Shown: positions 52,938 to 63,710 of the stretch, one piece after another | How positions within the stretch are numbered: position 1 is the stretch's first letter | How the letters are laid out: each line of letters opens with the position of its first letter | Assembly: GCA_900095095.1 (NCBI GenBank) | Contig: FMBT01000292.1 | Location: 496,001-560,000 of the forward strand | DNA length: 64,000 nucleotides | Source of the DNA: Fragilariopsis cylindrus CCMP1102 | Lineage: Eukaryota; Bacillariophyta; Bacillariophyceae; Bacillariales; Bacillariaceae | Reading direction: 5' to 3' | Made by a program: the position numbers and the translations under genes | Notes under the pieces: model-generated | Seen by the model: the letters and a program-made list of their open reading frames with translations, nothing else | Told to the model about the DNA's origin: nothing | The model's database searches: none

Positions 52938-55900
52938 ATGGCAAAACAGGTGATCATTCAAGCCGTCGAGGAGGTTATTGGAGAATACGTTTTGAATATC
53001 GACAAGGAAAATCTAAAAATTGCCGCCTTGCGAGGGAAAATCAAATTGGAAAATGTACAACTAGATGGCGATGTGTTGGGTGGGCATGTGATGGGATCGA
53101 TTGGACTGTCCGGTTTCGGTATTCTCAGTTGTTGGGCCAAATCTGTCATTATCAGTATTCCACTAAAAAATTTGGAAAAGGAAGTAACCAAAATTGAATT
53201 GCAAGGTGTTCACTTGTTGTGTGTGCCACTTTTACCTGCCACTGCTCATCAAGCCTTTGGTGCTGGTAACAATCTCGATCCACGATGTACATTGCGAACT
53301 AGAGCAAAAAGAACGAAACTGGTACGATACGAAAAGAATTATTTGCAGGGACGGATTCATGGCGAAGGACCCATCGCTCAACGGATCCTCCGTGCTGTAA
53401 GGAATGTAGAACGAGAACAGAAGAAAAATTCCCGCAAACAACAAACGAAAGGAAGCAATAGTTCACTATTTTCGGGAAGTGGTATTGATAATAGTACGAC
53501 AACTGTATCGACTAGTGGTAGAAGCGATGCGAGCAGTATGTCGTCCTTTCATCCGTACGATTCTCAGACTGAAACGTCAGATTTGGATGTCTCGACCGAA
53601 GACATGATTGAAAAGGTATTTCTAGATGAGATGATGGATGGAGATGACAGCAACGACGAAGATGAGCCGAATGCAACTGTAAGAGAAAAGCATCAACAAG
53701 AAGCAGGTCAGAATCAAGAAGAAAAGTCATCTATAAAAAAGCACACAATATCAGATTCCTCCGACGTAACGACATTACCCAAACTACCACGGGGGTGGAA
53801 GGTAAAATTAAGAGAAAAAATTCTGCGCAATATGGAAGTAAGCGTCCATGATATTCATTTCCGCTGTGAGGTCTTTGAAGGAGGCTTAGATTTTTGTCAC
53901 CCCGATCATCGCAATAAAAGATTCCGACGAAAGCGAAAGGATGAATACGATCAAAGAGCATTTGCCTTTGGTGGCACACTTGACTCTTTCGTTATGAGGA
54001 CAGCTAATGAGAAATGGGAGATTGGAAGTCACGAAAAGACGAAATTTACCGAAGAAAACGATAATTTAGGCCCTAATCCATACGATGCACGGCATAACAA
54101 GGTTCATGCTTGGAATAATTTGTGTATGTATTGGGACGACGATCCGGCTTTTCTCATATCCGAATGTGAACTCATCAAAACTCCCGGACATAGACTTTCT
54201 TCGGAAAAGTTCCACTCTAAGATTGCAGCAGCAATGAGTTCACTTGTTTCGCAACAAGAACCGGGAACAAAAATTCGAGAATCGCTAGCAATTGATGGAA
54301 GACGACACGGAAATGGAGAAAGTAAGAGTAGTGCCGCTGAGAAGCAACGATCTCACGAATACGTATTTGAAGGTATCTACGGACAAGCTCGACAGAGAAC
54401 CAGTGATCGCACAGAACCGGGTCCTATCTCGTGCCAATTCGAATTTTTGCCATTGCAATGGGATTTCAAGTTCCGCCCACATCAATATATTCAATATACA
54501 AAGTTAAAGTCTGCCATGCTGTCACAGCGACGATTCGATACGATGTTGCGCCAACGACCAGAAAAATCGCCGCTGATGAATCCAAGAGATTGGTGGAAAT
54601 ATGCATTTGGTTGTATAACAACAAGACCCAACTCCAGATCGTGGAACGATGTCGTTCAAATAACACGCAATAGAGATCGGTATATTGCATTGGTCCTCAA
54701 AAAATTAATCAAGGGCATAGAAGGATCTGGCTTCCATCGTGGACTGTCTGAATCAGAGAGCCTAGAATTGTTAGAACTAGAAGATTTATTGCCCATTGAA
54801 GCACTCTTGTCGTTTCATCTGCTCGCACTAAGACAATATACAGAAAAGACTGAGGATGTCGAAAGTAGCAAAAATACGGGAAATCAAGTAGAAAAGGAAA
54901 AGAAGTTAAGACCATCCCCTTCTCGAGGACGAATTTTAGGTCGAGGAAGTTTGACAAGAATTTTCACCAGGAGTAGATCAAAGAGTCAATCAAAAAACAT
55001 CAGTGAAATGGGATTCGTACCCATACCAGATCCTCCTCCGATAGCATCCTTAAGTTCTACGCATTCTATACCACCCGAAGCACCTGTAACCAGGCCGAAA
55101 GGTCCCAGCACTCTGTTGGAAGCCATGACTATGAGACTTGGGAGGAAAGTTTGGTTTGTCCATTACAAAATCTATCATATTACATTCACAATCACGCTCT
55201 TGTCGGCATCAAATCAAGAAACTGTACGTTTAAGATTAGAGACGGCAGGAACCATCAAATTCTTCGGTCGAGGCAAGTTGGACTATTTCTTTGATGTTAC
55301 CAGATTTCAAGCAAGTGACTGTCAAAACAAAAATGACAAGGAAGGTACGATACTGGCAATCCATCCACCGCACGTACACGAGAGTCCAAGAGAAGGCGAT
55401 GACGAGTCTATAGATCTCTCCGTTGATCTTGCTCTCACTCCATCCTTTACAGGAGACAACTTGAAACAGACGACAGCCTTTATGGATCTTCCTCCGCCTG
55501 GGGTTGTCTGTCGATTGGCTGCAGCCAGGGACAAGGGATTAACAAAGCTTAGTTTTTCTGCTCACCCAGCTACGTTAATGTGGACACGTCAATGTTTCGA
55601 TGCTGTAGCTGAATTTTTTGGGGCACCGTCTACAAAAATGCAAACGGAATTAACTAGTCATTTAAAGCATGCTGCAACTCCTCTTGCGCGGAAGGCTCAG
55701 CTTGCATTTCTATCACAGTCTACTTTGCTAATTCATCTCAATATTGCTGCACCAAAAATTTGGATACCCCTGCTATCCGAAGCAACGGGTGGGGCGCTAT
55801 TCTTTGATGCTGGAAATTTACGATACTGTTACAATAAACAAGATGGACAAACAGATGTTTCTTGGAACCTTGAAGCTAGTGATATTCAAGTAAGCTATGC

Positions 55901-58900
55901 TCGGTGGCAGCTGTCGGAAATACAAGAGAGAATGTCAAACCCCTTCTCATCATCAAGCTTCGCTGAATCCCTTAAGCAGGGAATAACATCAATTATACGG
56001 CCGATTCAAATCAATGCGTTTGGCGGTGTGCAAGAAAGAAAACTTGTAACAGAAATTGCTTCAGGTGAATCTCTGAAGTACAACGGATCCGTTAGGTTTC
56101 TTGACATTTCAATTAGTGCCATCGCATTGAATCTAGTAGACGCGGAGGTTCTTGCTCGAGCAATCGGGAAGTGGTATTCACAAGGCCTTCTCAGTGTCCG
56201 TGGACGCGTTTCGTCGAAAGTGAAGTCGCGATACGAAGATCAGGCAGCTTTTTCGACCACATATGAATTACACGAAAGAGCTGCACGAAACTTCCAATCT
56301 CGGAACTCAACTCCCCAGTGCCTTTCACTAACTGTAGAAAAACTTGAAATAGCTTTGGAAGGTCATTCAAAATTTAACTTTTCAGATGAGAAAAGTATCG
56401 AGTCACATGAGACCTCACATTTCTCACATTTTGGGCAGTTTGCCTCGCCAACGAGGACGTATATTGTGGAAGTATTCAACCTTTGTTTTGAAAGAACTAA
56501 AAATCATGACATCATTGCTACCAAATTGGTGGTGGCCGATGCATCGATTGTACAACTTAAGGCTCCATCTGAGTACACACCAATGAAAGCTCGCCATGAA
56601 GCCTGCGCGTCACAGTACTGTATTCTTGAAAGAGGAATTGGTAGTGAGATTGATTCGGATAAACAAGATGATTCGCCAGTCCTGAGTGTAGCCATACTGC
56701 ATGATGGAACGATACATCTCGACGAGGTTGAAATTGACATTGATCCAGTTATTCTTAGAGTTACACCGACATCGCTGAAGGATTGCACTAAAGCAATTCG
56801 AAAGATTGCTGAACTTGTACAGCTGATTACTCGTGCAATGGAACGTAAAGTGCACGAAGAAGGACGGAAGGCACGACGACGAGATCGTAACAAGATGGAT
56901 ACAAGAAGACCTGCCTCCCCGACCATGTCTGTTACCAGCACTCTTACTGATGCGCAAAGTCTGACTCAAAGATCAGATGGGACTAATCCAGCCACAAAAT
57001 ACCCTTTAGATTCAAGCCTAATTGTCAAGGTGACCGTAAAGGATGGTTGTATTTTGGCTGGTAGACCAACATTTTCTAACTCTGCATCTAAATCGAATCA
57101 GAAATTTCGGAACTCGAAACAACCATATTCTTTTGCTGTGGTCCAATTGATTTCGAATGCGCTGGTTATGTTCCAAAGTATTGAAAATGCCGATGCTAGT
57201 GGTTCGAAAACATTGCATGTCAGCCTTGATAATCTCAGCGGAAATGTTGACACGGAGTTTGAGAAAATACCACTTGCACAGGCATCTCCGATGATTGGGC
57301 CATCGGCAGCAGAATTTCGTCTCGTTAATGCTACAGAAAATCTGGGCTGCCCAGTTTCAAACGATGTTTCGATCGATTGCGAAAAACTGAGATCATCCCT
57401 GACTCCTAATGATTTATCAATTTTGATAAGTATTGTTGAAATAATGAGGCAGCGACTTAGAGGACTCCAAGACTTTGCTGCTGGATTGGATGGCACACGT
57501 ACACTTCAACAAAATAAAAGTTCTCTTTCACCGTTATTGAAATATCAGAAACGTGGCACAGGGATAGCTACGAGCATCCGCGTCGAACTTCAGAAGTTCT
57601 CATTTGTCGTATTGCGCACATTTCAGTCCAGGTATGGAGCGCCTGAGTTTCTGAGTTTCAATCTTAACCAATTAAAGGCTACATTAAGTGGTTGTGTATC
57701 CGCGTTGTCAGGAGAATGTACTACTGATATATCCGTTGGTTTTTACAATTCCGAGGTGTCAGAATGGGAACATGCCGTCGAGCCATTCCCGATGAAGTTA
57801 TCGGTGGACCAAATGCCAAATGAGCTCATTCTAGATTGTTCCACAGAGAAGCAAATCCAGCTGAATCTAACTGGAATATTCTTGAGAGACTTCTCCGAGC
57901 TAGACTTCGGATCTCTTCAAAAACAAAGAACCAAGGAGACTTCTTACGCATTGACTCCCTCCGCTTTGTCACAAGTCGGACTTCGGAGAGCAACGGAATC
58001 ACATTTAGTAGAGGTACGCAACTTTACCGGTATTGACATAATAATTGATCTGGACGAGTCTGAAGGACCATATGTGAGGAGGGCTGGTGTAAAATTTGAC
58101 TCTTTTGGTCCTGGTTTGATTAAGGATAGATGCTGTGCCACGTTTGATTCACTTATTGACAATATGGATCCACGGCAAAATTTTGAAACTTCAAAGCTCT
58201 GTCTAAAAATTCCAGCCTCGTCAGCAAGTATCATTGGCGAGAGGGATACCATCATAGATCTTCCAGTCGCATCTCTAGCAGGTGAATCAACGACGATTCA
58301 TCTTTTGCGTCCAGATTCGCTTCTTCATAATAGTTCACATCACTTAGCCCCAGAGACTCAGGAGAATGAAAGTGTCAGCGAAATCCCAGATATCCAGGAG
58401 AATGATGATCATAGTCTCCTTACTTTCAATTCGATATCCCCAAACTATGCCTATTATCACGCGGAGCCTGTTGTGGAATGGTGTATGCAAAACCAACGGT
58501 TGAGGTCAAACATGATTGATATGTATAGCCTTGATAAAGGTAGTGACCTTCTTTCTTCCTCGTTTTGGTCTCCAGAAGAGGACTACAATGTAGAATCTAT
58601 TGGCTTGGTACAGGGTACTCAAGGTCTCGACGCAACTTGTGATGGTGCCTTAGATGAAAATGTGAAGGAGGTTCAACATTTGGCCCTTGTGGGCACACCA
58701 CGAGCACATCAAGAATTTAAACCACTTAAAAGCAATTGGTTGAGACCATACTTGAAAAACGACTCACCTGAATGGACTGATATGACCTGCATTTTGCGTA
58801 TGGCTCGTGAAAGGGTGATGCTTCCAGATAACAACTGGATGTGGGTTAATGATTGGACTGTTGGCGTCTCTGGCGAGTTTGAAGAGTCTTCAGATGCAGA

Positions 58901-61900
58901 TGGATATGAATATTCGGCAGATTTTGAGACCTTTACTAGAACAAGGCGCTTCTACACACGCGGCGACTCCTGTCGTCGTCGTAGATGGACGAGGACACGG
59001 ATAGTTAAACCACCTCCTCTCTTCGACCCCCGTAGACACTTAAAAATTGTCTGGAAGACGTTTCTCGACAAAATGGGTAACTTCAAGATTGACGTAAAAA
59101 GCCATGTAACTATTCACAATTCAACGTCAACCAAGTTGTTTTTCTTCGTGTATAGTCCATCGTGGAATGAAGAGAAGCTGATCGGATCAGCGGAGCAAAA
59201 CAAGGAGATATCTGTACCTATACTTTTGGCATCTGCTGTTTATCTCCGTGTTGCAAAAAAAAGATCAAACCGCTCTTCTTCGTGTCTTAACGACTTCGAC
59301 GCAAGCAATCGCATTATGATGCTACCAACAAGTTATGATTCAGATAGTTTGACTAGAACATCAATCAAGTTAAATGATGTCTCGGAAACACATCTTCATT
59401 TCATTTTGAACGTGAAAAGTAACAAGGGCATCGTTGACATTTTCGTTGAACCAGTACTGAAGGTTGTTAACCTACTCCCTTGTCAGCTGGAATGTCATTT
59501 CGGTGAAGTTTTACGGCCATCTGAAAGTAGACAAGTGGACAATAGATCAGTCTTATCTCGAGGGAAGAAATTCCGAATAGCTAATGTTGAAACAATGCAG
59601 GTGGCAAGTGGCAAAGAAGGGAAATGCGTGGCATTGAATCCTGGGTCCAAACCTCATATCAGCCTTCGAGTACCAGGATACCGATGGTCTGCATGGCAAC
59701 GAATTGTAAATAAAAAGGCGAACTCACTTACATGGCGTCCCACCGAAGCGGAAGAAGACATTCATATTTATGCGAATAGAGAAGATACAGAGGATTACGC
59801 AGAAGAATTTAAAACCATCGTTCGTTTTGATCGTTTGGGGAAATCTGGGGATCCTCTTGTGTTGATTATAAGTGTCGAAGCTGGCCATTCGCCTACTTTG
59901 CGTGTTTATTCTCAATACTGGGTCGTTGATAAGACCAGATTTGGATGTCGATTCTGTGATAGCTTCAGTGACTTAATGGGAACTGTAGCTGATAGTGAAT
60001 ACTCTCGCAGATCTTATCTACCAAAGGGTGATATACTCGACTCATCTCTTCAGAAGGATTTGAGTATTCAGGGACACCAATGGTCGGTTGGAATGAGTGG
60101 AATGTCTCTATATTTTTCTCTTCGAGAAAAAATTGCTATATCTATCGAGACCGGTTCAGATTATGATAGATATCCAAAGTATGCGAAGAGGACGAAATCA
60201 AAGTGGACAAGCCCTATGGACATATCTAATGTGATGCCAAAAACTGTATTTTCGGTTGATGAAGTCAGTGGCCCGCGACGTTTTGAGCTCGCAATGAGTG
60301 TTACTGTTTGCCCTGGAATATTTGCTCGAACTAAGCAAATAACATTCATTCCTAGGTATCAGGTGGTTAATCTATTGAAGAGAGAGCTCGTTATTGCTCA
60401 AGATGGCTGCCTAAAATCGGAAATGCTAATTCCATCTCAGTCCTCGGCTCCATTTCACTGGGAAAGACAATCTCTGCCGCCCAAGGTACGACTGGGTGTT
60501 CCAACAATGGAAGAGAAGGATACTGGAGACTATGCAGAGTCTTGGACTAATGGCGTTATTAACATTGAAAAAATCGGTATTACATCAATCAGACTCCCTA
60601 CAGCCGGAATATTACCGACAAAACCAATGATTGTACAGACGGAAGTGCGACTTGCAACGAAGGAACAAAATTCTGCTGTTGTCATAGTAATTTGGTCCGC
60701 AAACGAAAAATCGAATCCACTTTACTTACTCAGAAATCGTACTAAACATACGATTTTGTGTCGTCAACCTTTGCAGGAAGAGCAAAATAACGAACACGTA
60801 GAACCCGTGACACCATGTGGAACAGTGACAACATCAAAACCAACAGCAGGAAGGCAGTCGAAAAGACAGAATAGTTTCGAATGTGGTTTAGAAATTACCC
60901 CCATTGTACGTTCATTTCTGGGACTCGATCGAATTGAAGAATTCGTTTGGGTCTTACGAAGTAACGAGGTTGCTTGTTTTGGGTTTGATGACCCCGAGAA
61001 ACCCCACATTTTAGAGTGGTCGTATATGGATAGTGAAGCAGAGAACTTCAACGATCATAGCGAGAAAGTTCTTGTAGAGATTGACGCTATGGGTTCGTCC
61101 AGTAGCCTAAAAATAGGAACGAAAGAAGTGATATGTCAAATCAAGGCTGAACACTCAACAAAGGTTGCCGAATTTAGCGATGAGCTCTCCGATACGTCGA
61201 AGGTACCGAAGCAAAGAAATATACACATCCTTACTGACGATATAAGTGAGAGAGATTCGTCGTGCGACGAGAACGAGGACGCTGCGTTGAGCCTACGGTT
61301 TGATATTCCATCTGTATCCATATCTGTTATTGATAACGCAATTGATGGCCGTCACGGGCGTGAAATTCTGTTGGCTCAATTTGATGGACTGTTTGCTTCA
61401 TTTTCACAGAGTCGAGAAGGTTATCATGAAATTGAATTCAGGCTTCTAACGTTGCAGGTTGATAACCACGTACCATCATCTATTCATCCTGTTTTGATCT
61501 TTTGTCCGAAGCATGACTTCAATGAACCATTTATTCACTTATCAGCAGTGAGACGACTTCAGGAACACACCACTACGTATGTATTCCGATATGCTGCTTT
61601 CCGAATGCTGGAAGTCAGCATTTCACTAGACCGTAGAACTGCAGAGAATGTTGCACGCTTTATTGAACCAGTTCTGGCATCTAAGACCGATACAGCCGAT
61701 GAAGCTTCCGATTTTGTATCTGATCTTACAAAGGGAATGTTGAAATACTCGCAGTCAGACCGTTGCGCACCGACAGACCTTGAGTTGATGATTCATTCTC
61801 CTAATTCAAAACGATTCTACTTTGAACAGCTACATCTTCATCCCATTCGTATTGCTCTGACATTTTCGCAAGAATGGATGGAATTCGACCAAGGCAACGA

Positions 61901-63710
61901 AATCATGATATTTCAATTTATTCGCGGTATGGCTAGTATCGCTGATGCTCCATTGACCTTTACTTCTTTTGTTGTAGGTCACGTCTTTGAGTCTCCACAG
62001 GCTCTTTTAAGAGTTATCAGTATACATTATTCCTCTCAACTTACAAAGCAGATATTTTATATATTGGGAAGTCTGGCGATTCTTGGTGCACCTGCTGATT
62101 TCATATCGAATGTTGGTACAGGTGTTCGTGACTTCTTCTACGAACCAATCCAAGGCGCTGTTCACGGACCTCGTCAATTCATTGAGGGCCTCGAAGCTGG
62201 TACTCAATCTTTAGCCCGCGGCGTTTTTGTTGGCGTTGTCCGCGGAGCTGCAAACGTTGCTGAAATTGTAAATCACAATCTAGCCTTGGCTAGCGCAGAT
62301 GACGACTTTATTATCGAAAGAAAAAATCACCAGCGGATGTTAACTGATGCAATGAGTCGAGGCGCAACAAATAGAAGGTTCTCAGATTCTGTGTACTTGG
62401 CAGCGGCAAGCGTCGCTCGTGGTGTAAGTTCCGGTGCGAGGGGTATTGTCGAGCAACCTACAAGATATGCATCTAAACATGGACCGGTGGGATTGGTGAA
62501 AGGTGTAGGGAAAGCCATAGTTGGAGCAATTGTAAAACCCGTGGTGGGTGTCGGGGATGCTGCTGCTCTATTGATGAACCACATCTCTGATGCAACAAGT
62601 GACAAACAGGTGCCACCAAAGATTCCAAAACGTCTACGTAGAGCACTACCAAGCCGTTCTTCAAAGAAACCAAATTGTGTCATTCTTAGACCATATGATG
62701 ATCGAGCAGCTAAGGCACAAAAGATTGTTGCCGGGGGAGAAAGCTGCGATGATGAATATATCTGTCACGTGTACCTACCCAGCCACTTAATCATTGCCAG
62801 CGAGCAATGTTTGTGGGCGATTGACAGATTGAGTAGGGAAGCATGGTGTGTAAGCTGGGAAGAGTTGTCTCATTTTGGACGAGTCGATGATGGGGTCCAG
62901 GTTGTTGTGTTTAGCCAGACGGGACTAAAACCATACGTTTTTCAAGTCATTGAAAATCAGGAAGTTGAAGCATTTCAAAAATTGCTGATGATGCAGTTCG
63001 AAAAAATGGGGAACGCAGCAAGTAATTTAGCTGAGTTGAAAGGACCCAGTGTACCAAGTAATGAAGACTTCGAAGTATCAATGAGTAATATCCCAGGTAT
63101 AAAGACCCCCCAGAAGAGGTATATCTTCGGCAAGTGTAATAATGAACGAAAAAGATTGGCAAGCACAGTGAAAGATGAAATTGACCTTATCGAACGCTGT
63201 TTTGGGCGTGTCAAGACGATGGGCAGTGAAATGCCGAAATACTTTATGATTCTTGACGAAGAAGCTTGGAATCTTGTTAGTTGTTGGGGTCAAGTATTTT
63301 CCGGACTATCTTCTCGTCGTTGCATTGCAGCGTGCGTCATCAATGGCACTGGAGGTGATATTCAGATAAAATCGACAAAACTTCTTGAGGGAGGTAGTCC
63401 ATGTTATTCCATTCCTACAAAGGAATTCGATTCAGATCACGGCGTCTTGCACGCAGGCGGAATAATTATCTTCTTTGGTTGGAGCCAACAACCCAGTCTA
63501 CTCCAACCGGGTAATGTGTTCATGCATATCGAAACGAATGCTTTCACAGCGGATCTAGCTCATAAGAAAAGCAGAGATGTCTACGCCGAGGCTTTTGCGG
63601 GCTTCGAGCTTGGCTTCTTGGAAAAAAGCTATGACGATCATGGTTGGTGGGCTAAGTATTGGCTACTCATTCGCAAGACAGAGTCAAGCGATATCTCGTC
63701 GAGCCTTTAG
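52938..63710 (+). CDS. VPS13: VPS13-like bridge-type lipid transfer protein
   Basis: One uninterrupted exon of 3590 aa. The N-terminus is a chorein domain (EEVIGEYVLNIDKENLKIAAL, GKIKLENVQLDGDVL). A long repeating-beta-groove region follows, with disordered inserts near residues 160-280 and 700-770. The VAB (SHR-BD) region lies around 2100-2560 (LRVYSQYWVVDKTRFGCRF at ~2320). LLTLQVDNHVPSSIHPVLIF is near 2840. The VPS13 C-terminal part is near 3000-3120 (ILGAPADFISNVGTGVRDFF, then EPIQGAVHGPRQFIEG and LASADDDFIIERKN). A PH-like end follows. VPS13 proteins form long hydrophobic channels that move phospholipids between ER and other membranes at contact sites. Size is comparable to animal VPS13A/C/D (3100-4400 aa). 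Stop TAG at 63708-63710. Lack of introns is notable against its multi-exon neighbours. Confidence 0.92.
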   Translation: MAKQVIIQAVEEVIGEYVLNIDKENLKIAALRGKIKLENVQLDGDVLGGHVMGSIGLSGFGILSCWAKSVIISIPLKNLEKEVTKIELQGVHLLCVPLLPATAHQAFGAGNNLDPRCTLRTRAKRTKLVRYEKNYLQGRIHGEGPIAQRILRAVRNVEREQKKNSRKQQTKGSNSSLFSGSGIDNSTTTVSTSGRSDASSMSSFHPYDSQTETSDLDVSTEDMIEKVFLDEMMDGDDSNDEDEPNATVREKHQQEAGQNQEEKSSIKKHTISDSSDVTTLPKLPRGWKVKLREKILRNMEVSVHDIHFRCEVFEGGLDFCHPDHRNKRFRRKRKDEYDQRAFAFGGTLDSFVMRTANEKWEIGSHEKTKFTEENDNLGPNPYDARHNKVHAWNNLCMYWDDDPAFLISECELIKTPGHRLSSEKFHSKIAAAMSSLVSQQEPGTKIRESLAIDGRRHGNGESKSSAAEKQRSHEYVFEGIYGQARQRTSDRTEPGPISCQFEFLPLQWDFKFRPHQYIQYTKLKSAMLSQRRFDTMLRQRPEKSPLMNPRDWWKYAFGCITTRPNSRSWNDVVQITRNRDRYIALVLKKLIKGIEGSGFHRGLSESESLELLELEDLLPIEALLSFHLLALRQYTEKTEDVESSKNTGNQVEKEKKLRPSPSRGRILGRGSLTRIFTRSRSKSQSKNISEMGFVPIPDPPPIASLSSTHSIPPEAPVTRPKGPSTLLEAMTMRLGRKVWFVHYKIYHITFTITLLSASNQETVRLRLETAGTIKFFGRGKLDYFFDVTRFQASDCQNKNDKEGTILAIHPPHVHESPREGDDESIDLSVDLALTPSFTGDNLKQTTAFMDLPPPGVVCRLAAARDKGLTKLSFSAHPATLMWTRQCFDAVAEFFGAPSTKMQTELTSHLKHAATPLARKAQLAFLSQSTLLIHLNIAAPKIWIPLLSEATGGALFFDAGNLRYCYNKQDGQTDVSWNLEASDIQVSYARWQLSEIQERMSNPFSSSSFAESLKQGITSIIRPIQINAFGGVQERKLVTEIASGESLKYNGSVRFLDISISAIALNLVDAEVLARAIGKWYSQGLLSVRGRVSSKVKSRYEDQAAFSTTYELHERAARNFQSRNSTPQCLSLTVEKLEIALEGHSKFNFSDEKSIESHETSHFSHFGQFASPTRTYIVEVFNLCFERTKNHDIIATKLVVADASIVQLKAPSEYTPMKARHEACASQYCILERGIGSEIDSDKQDDSPVLSVAILHDGTIHLDEVEIDIDPVILRVTPTSLKDCTKAIRKIAELVQLITRAMERKVHEEGRKARRRDRNKMDTRRPASPTMSVTSTLTDAQSLTQRSDGTNPATKYPLDSSLIVKVTVKDGCILAGRPTFSNSASKSNQKFRNSKQPYSFAVVQLISNALVMFQSIENADASGSKTLHVSLDNLSGNVDTEFEKIPLAQASPMIGPSAAEFRLVNATENLGCPVSNDVSIDCEKLRSSLTPNDLSILISIVEIMRQRLRGLQDFAAGLDGTRTLQQNKSSLSPLLKYQKRGTGIATSIRVELQKFSFVVLRTFQSRYGAPEFLSFNLNQLKATLSGCVSALSGECTTDISVGFYNSEVSEWEHAVEPFPMKLSVDQMPNELILDCSTEKQIQLNLTGIFLRDFSELDFGSLQKQRTKETSYALTPSALSQVGLRRATESHLVEVRNFTGIDIIIDLDESEGPYVRRAGVKFDSFGPGLIKDRCCATFDSLIDNMDPRQNFETSKLCLKIPASSASIIGERDTIIDLPVASLAGESTTIHLLRPDSLLHNSSHHLAPETQENESVSEIPDIQENDDHSLLTFNSISPNYAYYHAEPVVEWCMQNQRLRSNMIDMYSLDKGSDLLSSSFWSPEEDYNVESIGLVQGTQGLDATCDGALDENVKEVQHLALVGTPRAHQEFKPLKSNWLRPYLKNDSPEWTDMTCILRMARERVMLPDNNWMWVNDWTVGVSGEFEESSDADGYEYSADFETFTRTRRFYTRGDSCRRRRWTRTRIVKPPPLFDPRRHLKIVWKTFLDKMGNFKIDVKSHVTIHNSTSTKLFFFVYSPSWNEEKLIGSAEQNKEISVPILLASAVYLRVAKKRSNRSSSCLNDFDASNRIMMLPTSYDSDSLTRTSIKLNDVSETHLHFILNVKSNKGIVDIFVEPVLKVVNLLPCQLECHFGEVLRPSESRQVDNRSVLSRGKKFRIANVETMQVASGKEGKCVALNPGSKPHISLRVPGYRWSAWQRIVNKKANSLTWRPTEAEEDIHIYANREDTEDYAEEFKTIVRFDRLGKSGDPLVLIISVEAGHSPTLRVYSQYWVVDKTRFGCRFCDSFSDLMGTVADSEYSRRSYLPKGDILDSSLQKDLSIQGHQWSVGMSGMSLYFSLREKIAISIETGSDYDRYPKYAKRTKSKWTSPMDISNVMPKTVFSVDEVSGPRRFELAMSVTVCPGIFARTKQITFIPRYQVVNLLKRELVIAQDGCLKSEMLIPSQSSAPFHWERQSLPPKVRLGVPTMEEKDTGDYAESWTNGVINIEKIGITSIRLPTAGILPTKPMIVQTEVRLATKEQNSAVVIVIWSANEKSNPLYLLRNRTKHTILCRQPLQEEQNNEHVEPVTPCGTVTTSKPTAGRQSKRQNSFECGLEITPIVRSFLGLDRIEEFVWVLRSNEVACFGFDDPEKPHILEWSYMDSEAENFNDHSEKVLVEIDAMGSSSSLKIGTKEVICQIKAEHSTKVAEFSDELSDTSKVPKQRNIHILTDDISERDSSCDENEDAALSLRFDIPSVSISVIDNAIDGRHGREILLAQFDGLFASFSQSREGYHEIEFRLLTLQVDNHVPSSIHPVLIFCPKHDFNEPFIHLSAVRRLQEHTTTYVFRYAAFRMLEVSISLDRRTAENVARFIEPVLASKTDTADEASDFVSDLTKGMLKYSQSDRCAPTDLELMIHSPNSKRFYFEQLHLHPIRIALTFSQEWMEFDQGNEIMIFQFIRGMASIADAPLTFTSFVVGHVFESPQALLRVISIHYSSQLTKQIFYILGSLAILGAPADFISNVGTGVRDFFYEPIQGAVHGPRQFIEGLEAGTQSLARGVFVGVVRGAANVAEIVNHNLALASADDDFIIERKNHQRMLTDAMSRGATNRRFSDSVYLAAASVARGVSSGARGIVEQPTRYASKHGPVGLVKGVGKAIVGAIVKPVVGVGDAAALLMNHISDATSDKQVPPKIPKRLRRALPSRSSKKPNCVILRPYDDRAAKAQKIVAGGESCDDEYICHVYLPSHLIIASEQCLWAIDRLSREAWCVSWEELSHFGRVDDGVQVVVFSQTGLKPYVFQVIENQEVEAFQKLLMMQFEKMGNAASNLAELKGPSVPSNEDFEVSMSNIPGIKTPQKRYIFGKCNNERKRLASTVKDEIDLIERCFGRVKTMGSEMPKYFMILDEEAWNLVSCWGQVFSGLSSRRCIAACVINGTGGDIQIKSTKLLEGGSPCYSIPTKEFDSDHGVLHAGGIIIFFGWSQQPSLLQPGNVFMHIETNAFTADLAHKKSRDVYAEAFAGFELGFLEKSYDDHGWWAKYWLLIRKTESSDISSSL

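Noticed and set aside
16792-63710. Idea that SEC12, SLY1, ALG1 and VPS13 form a functional secretory gene cluster
   Set aside because: They lie on mixed strands, separated by unrelated genes, with no shared promoter motif visible; chance proximity is sufficient.
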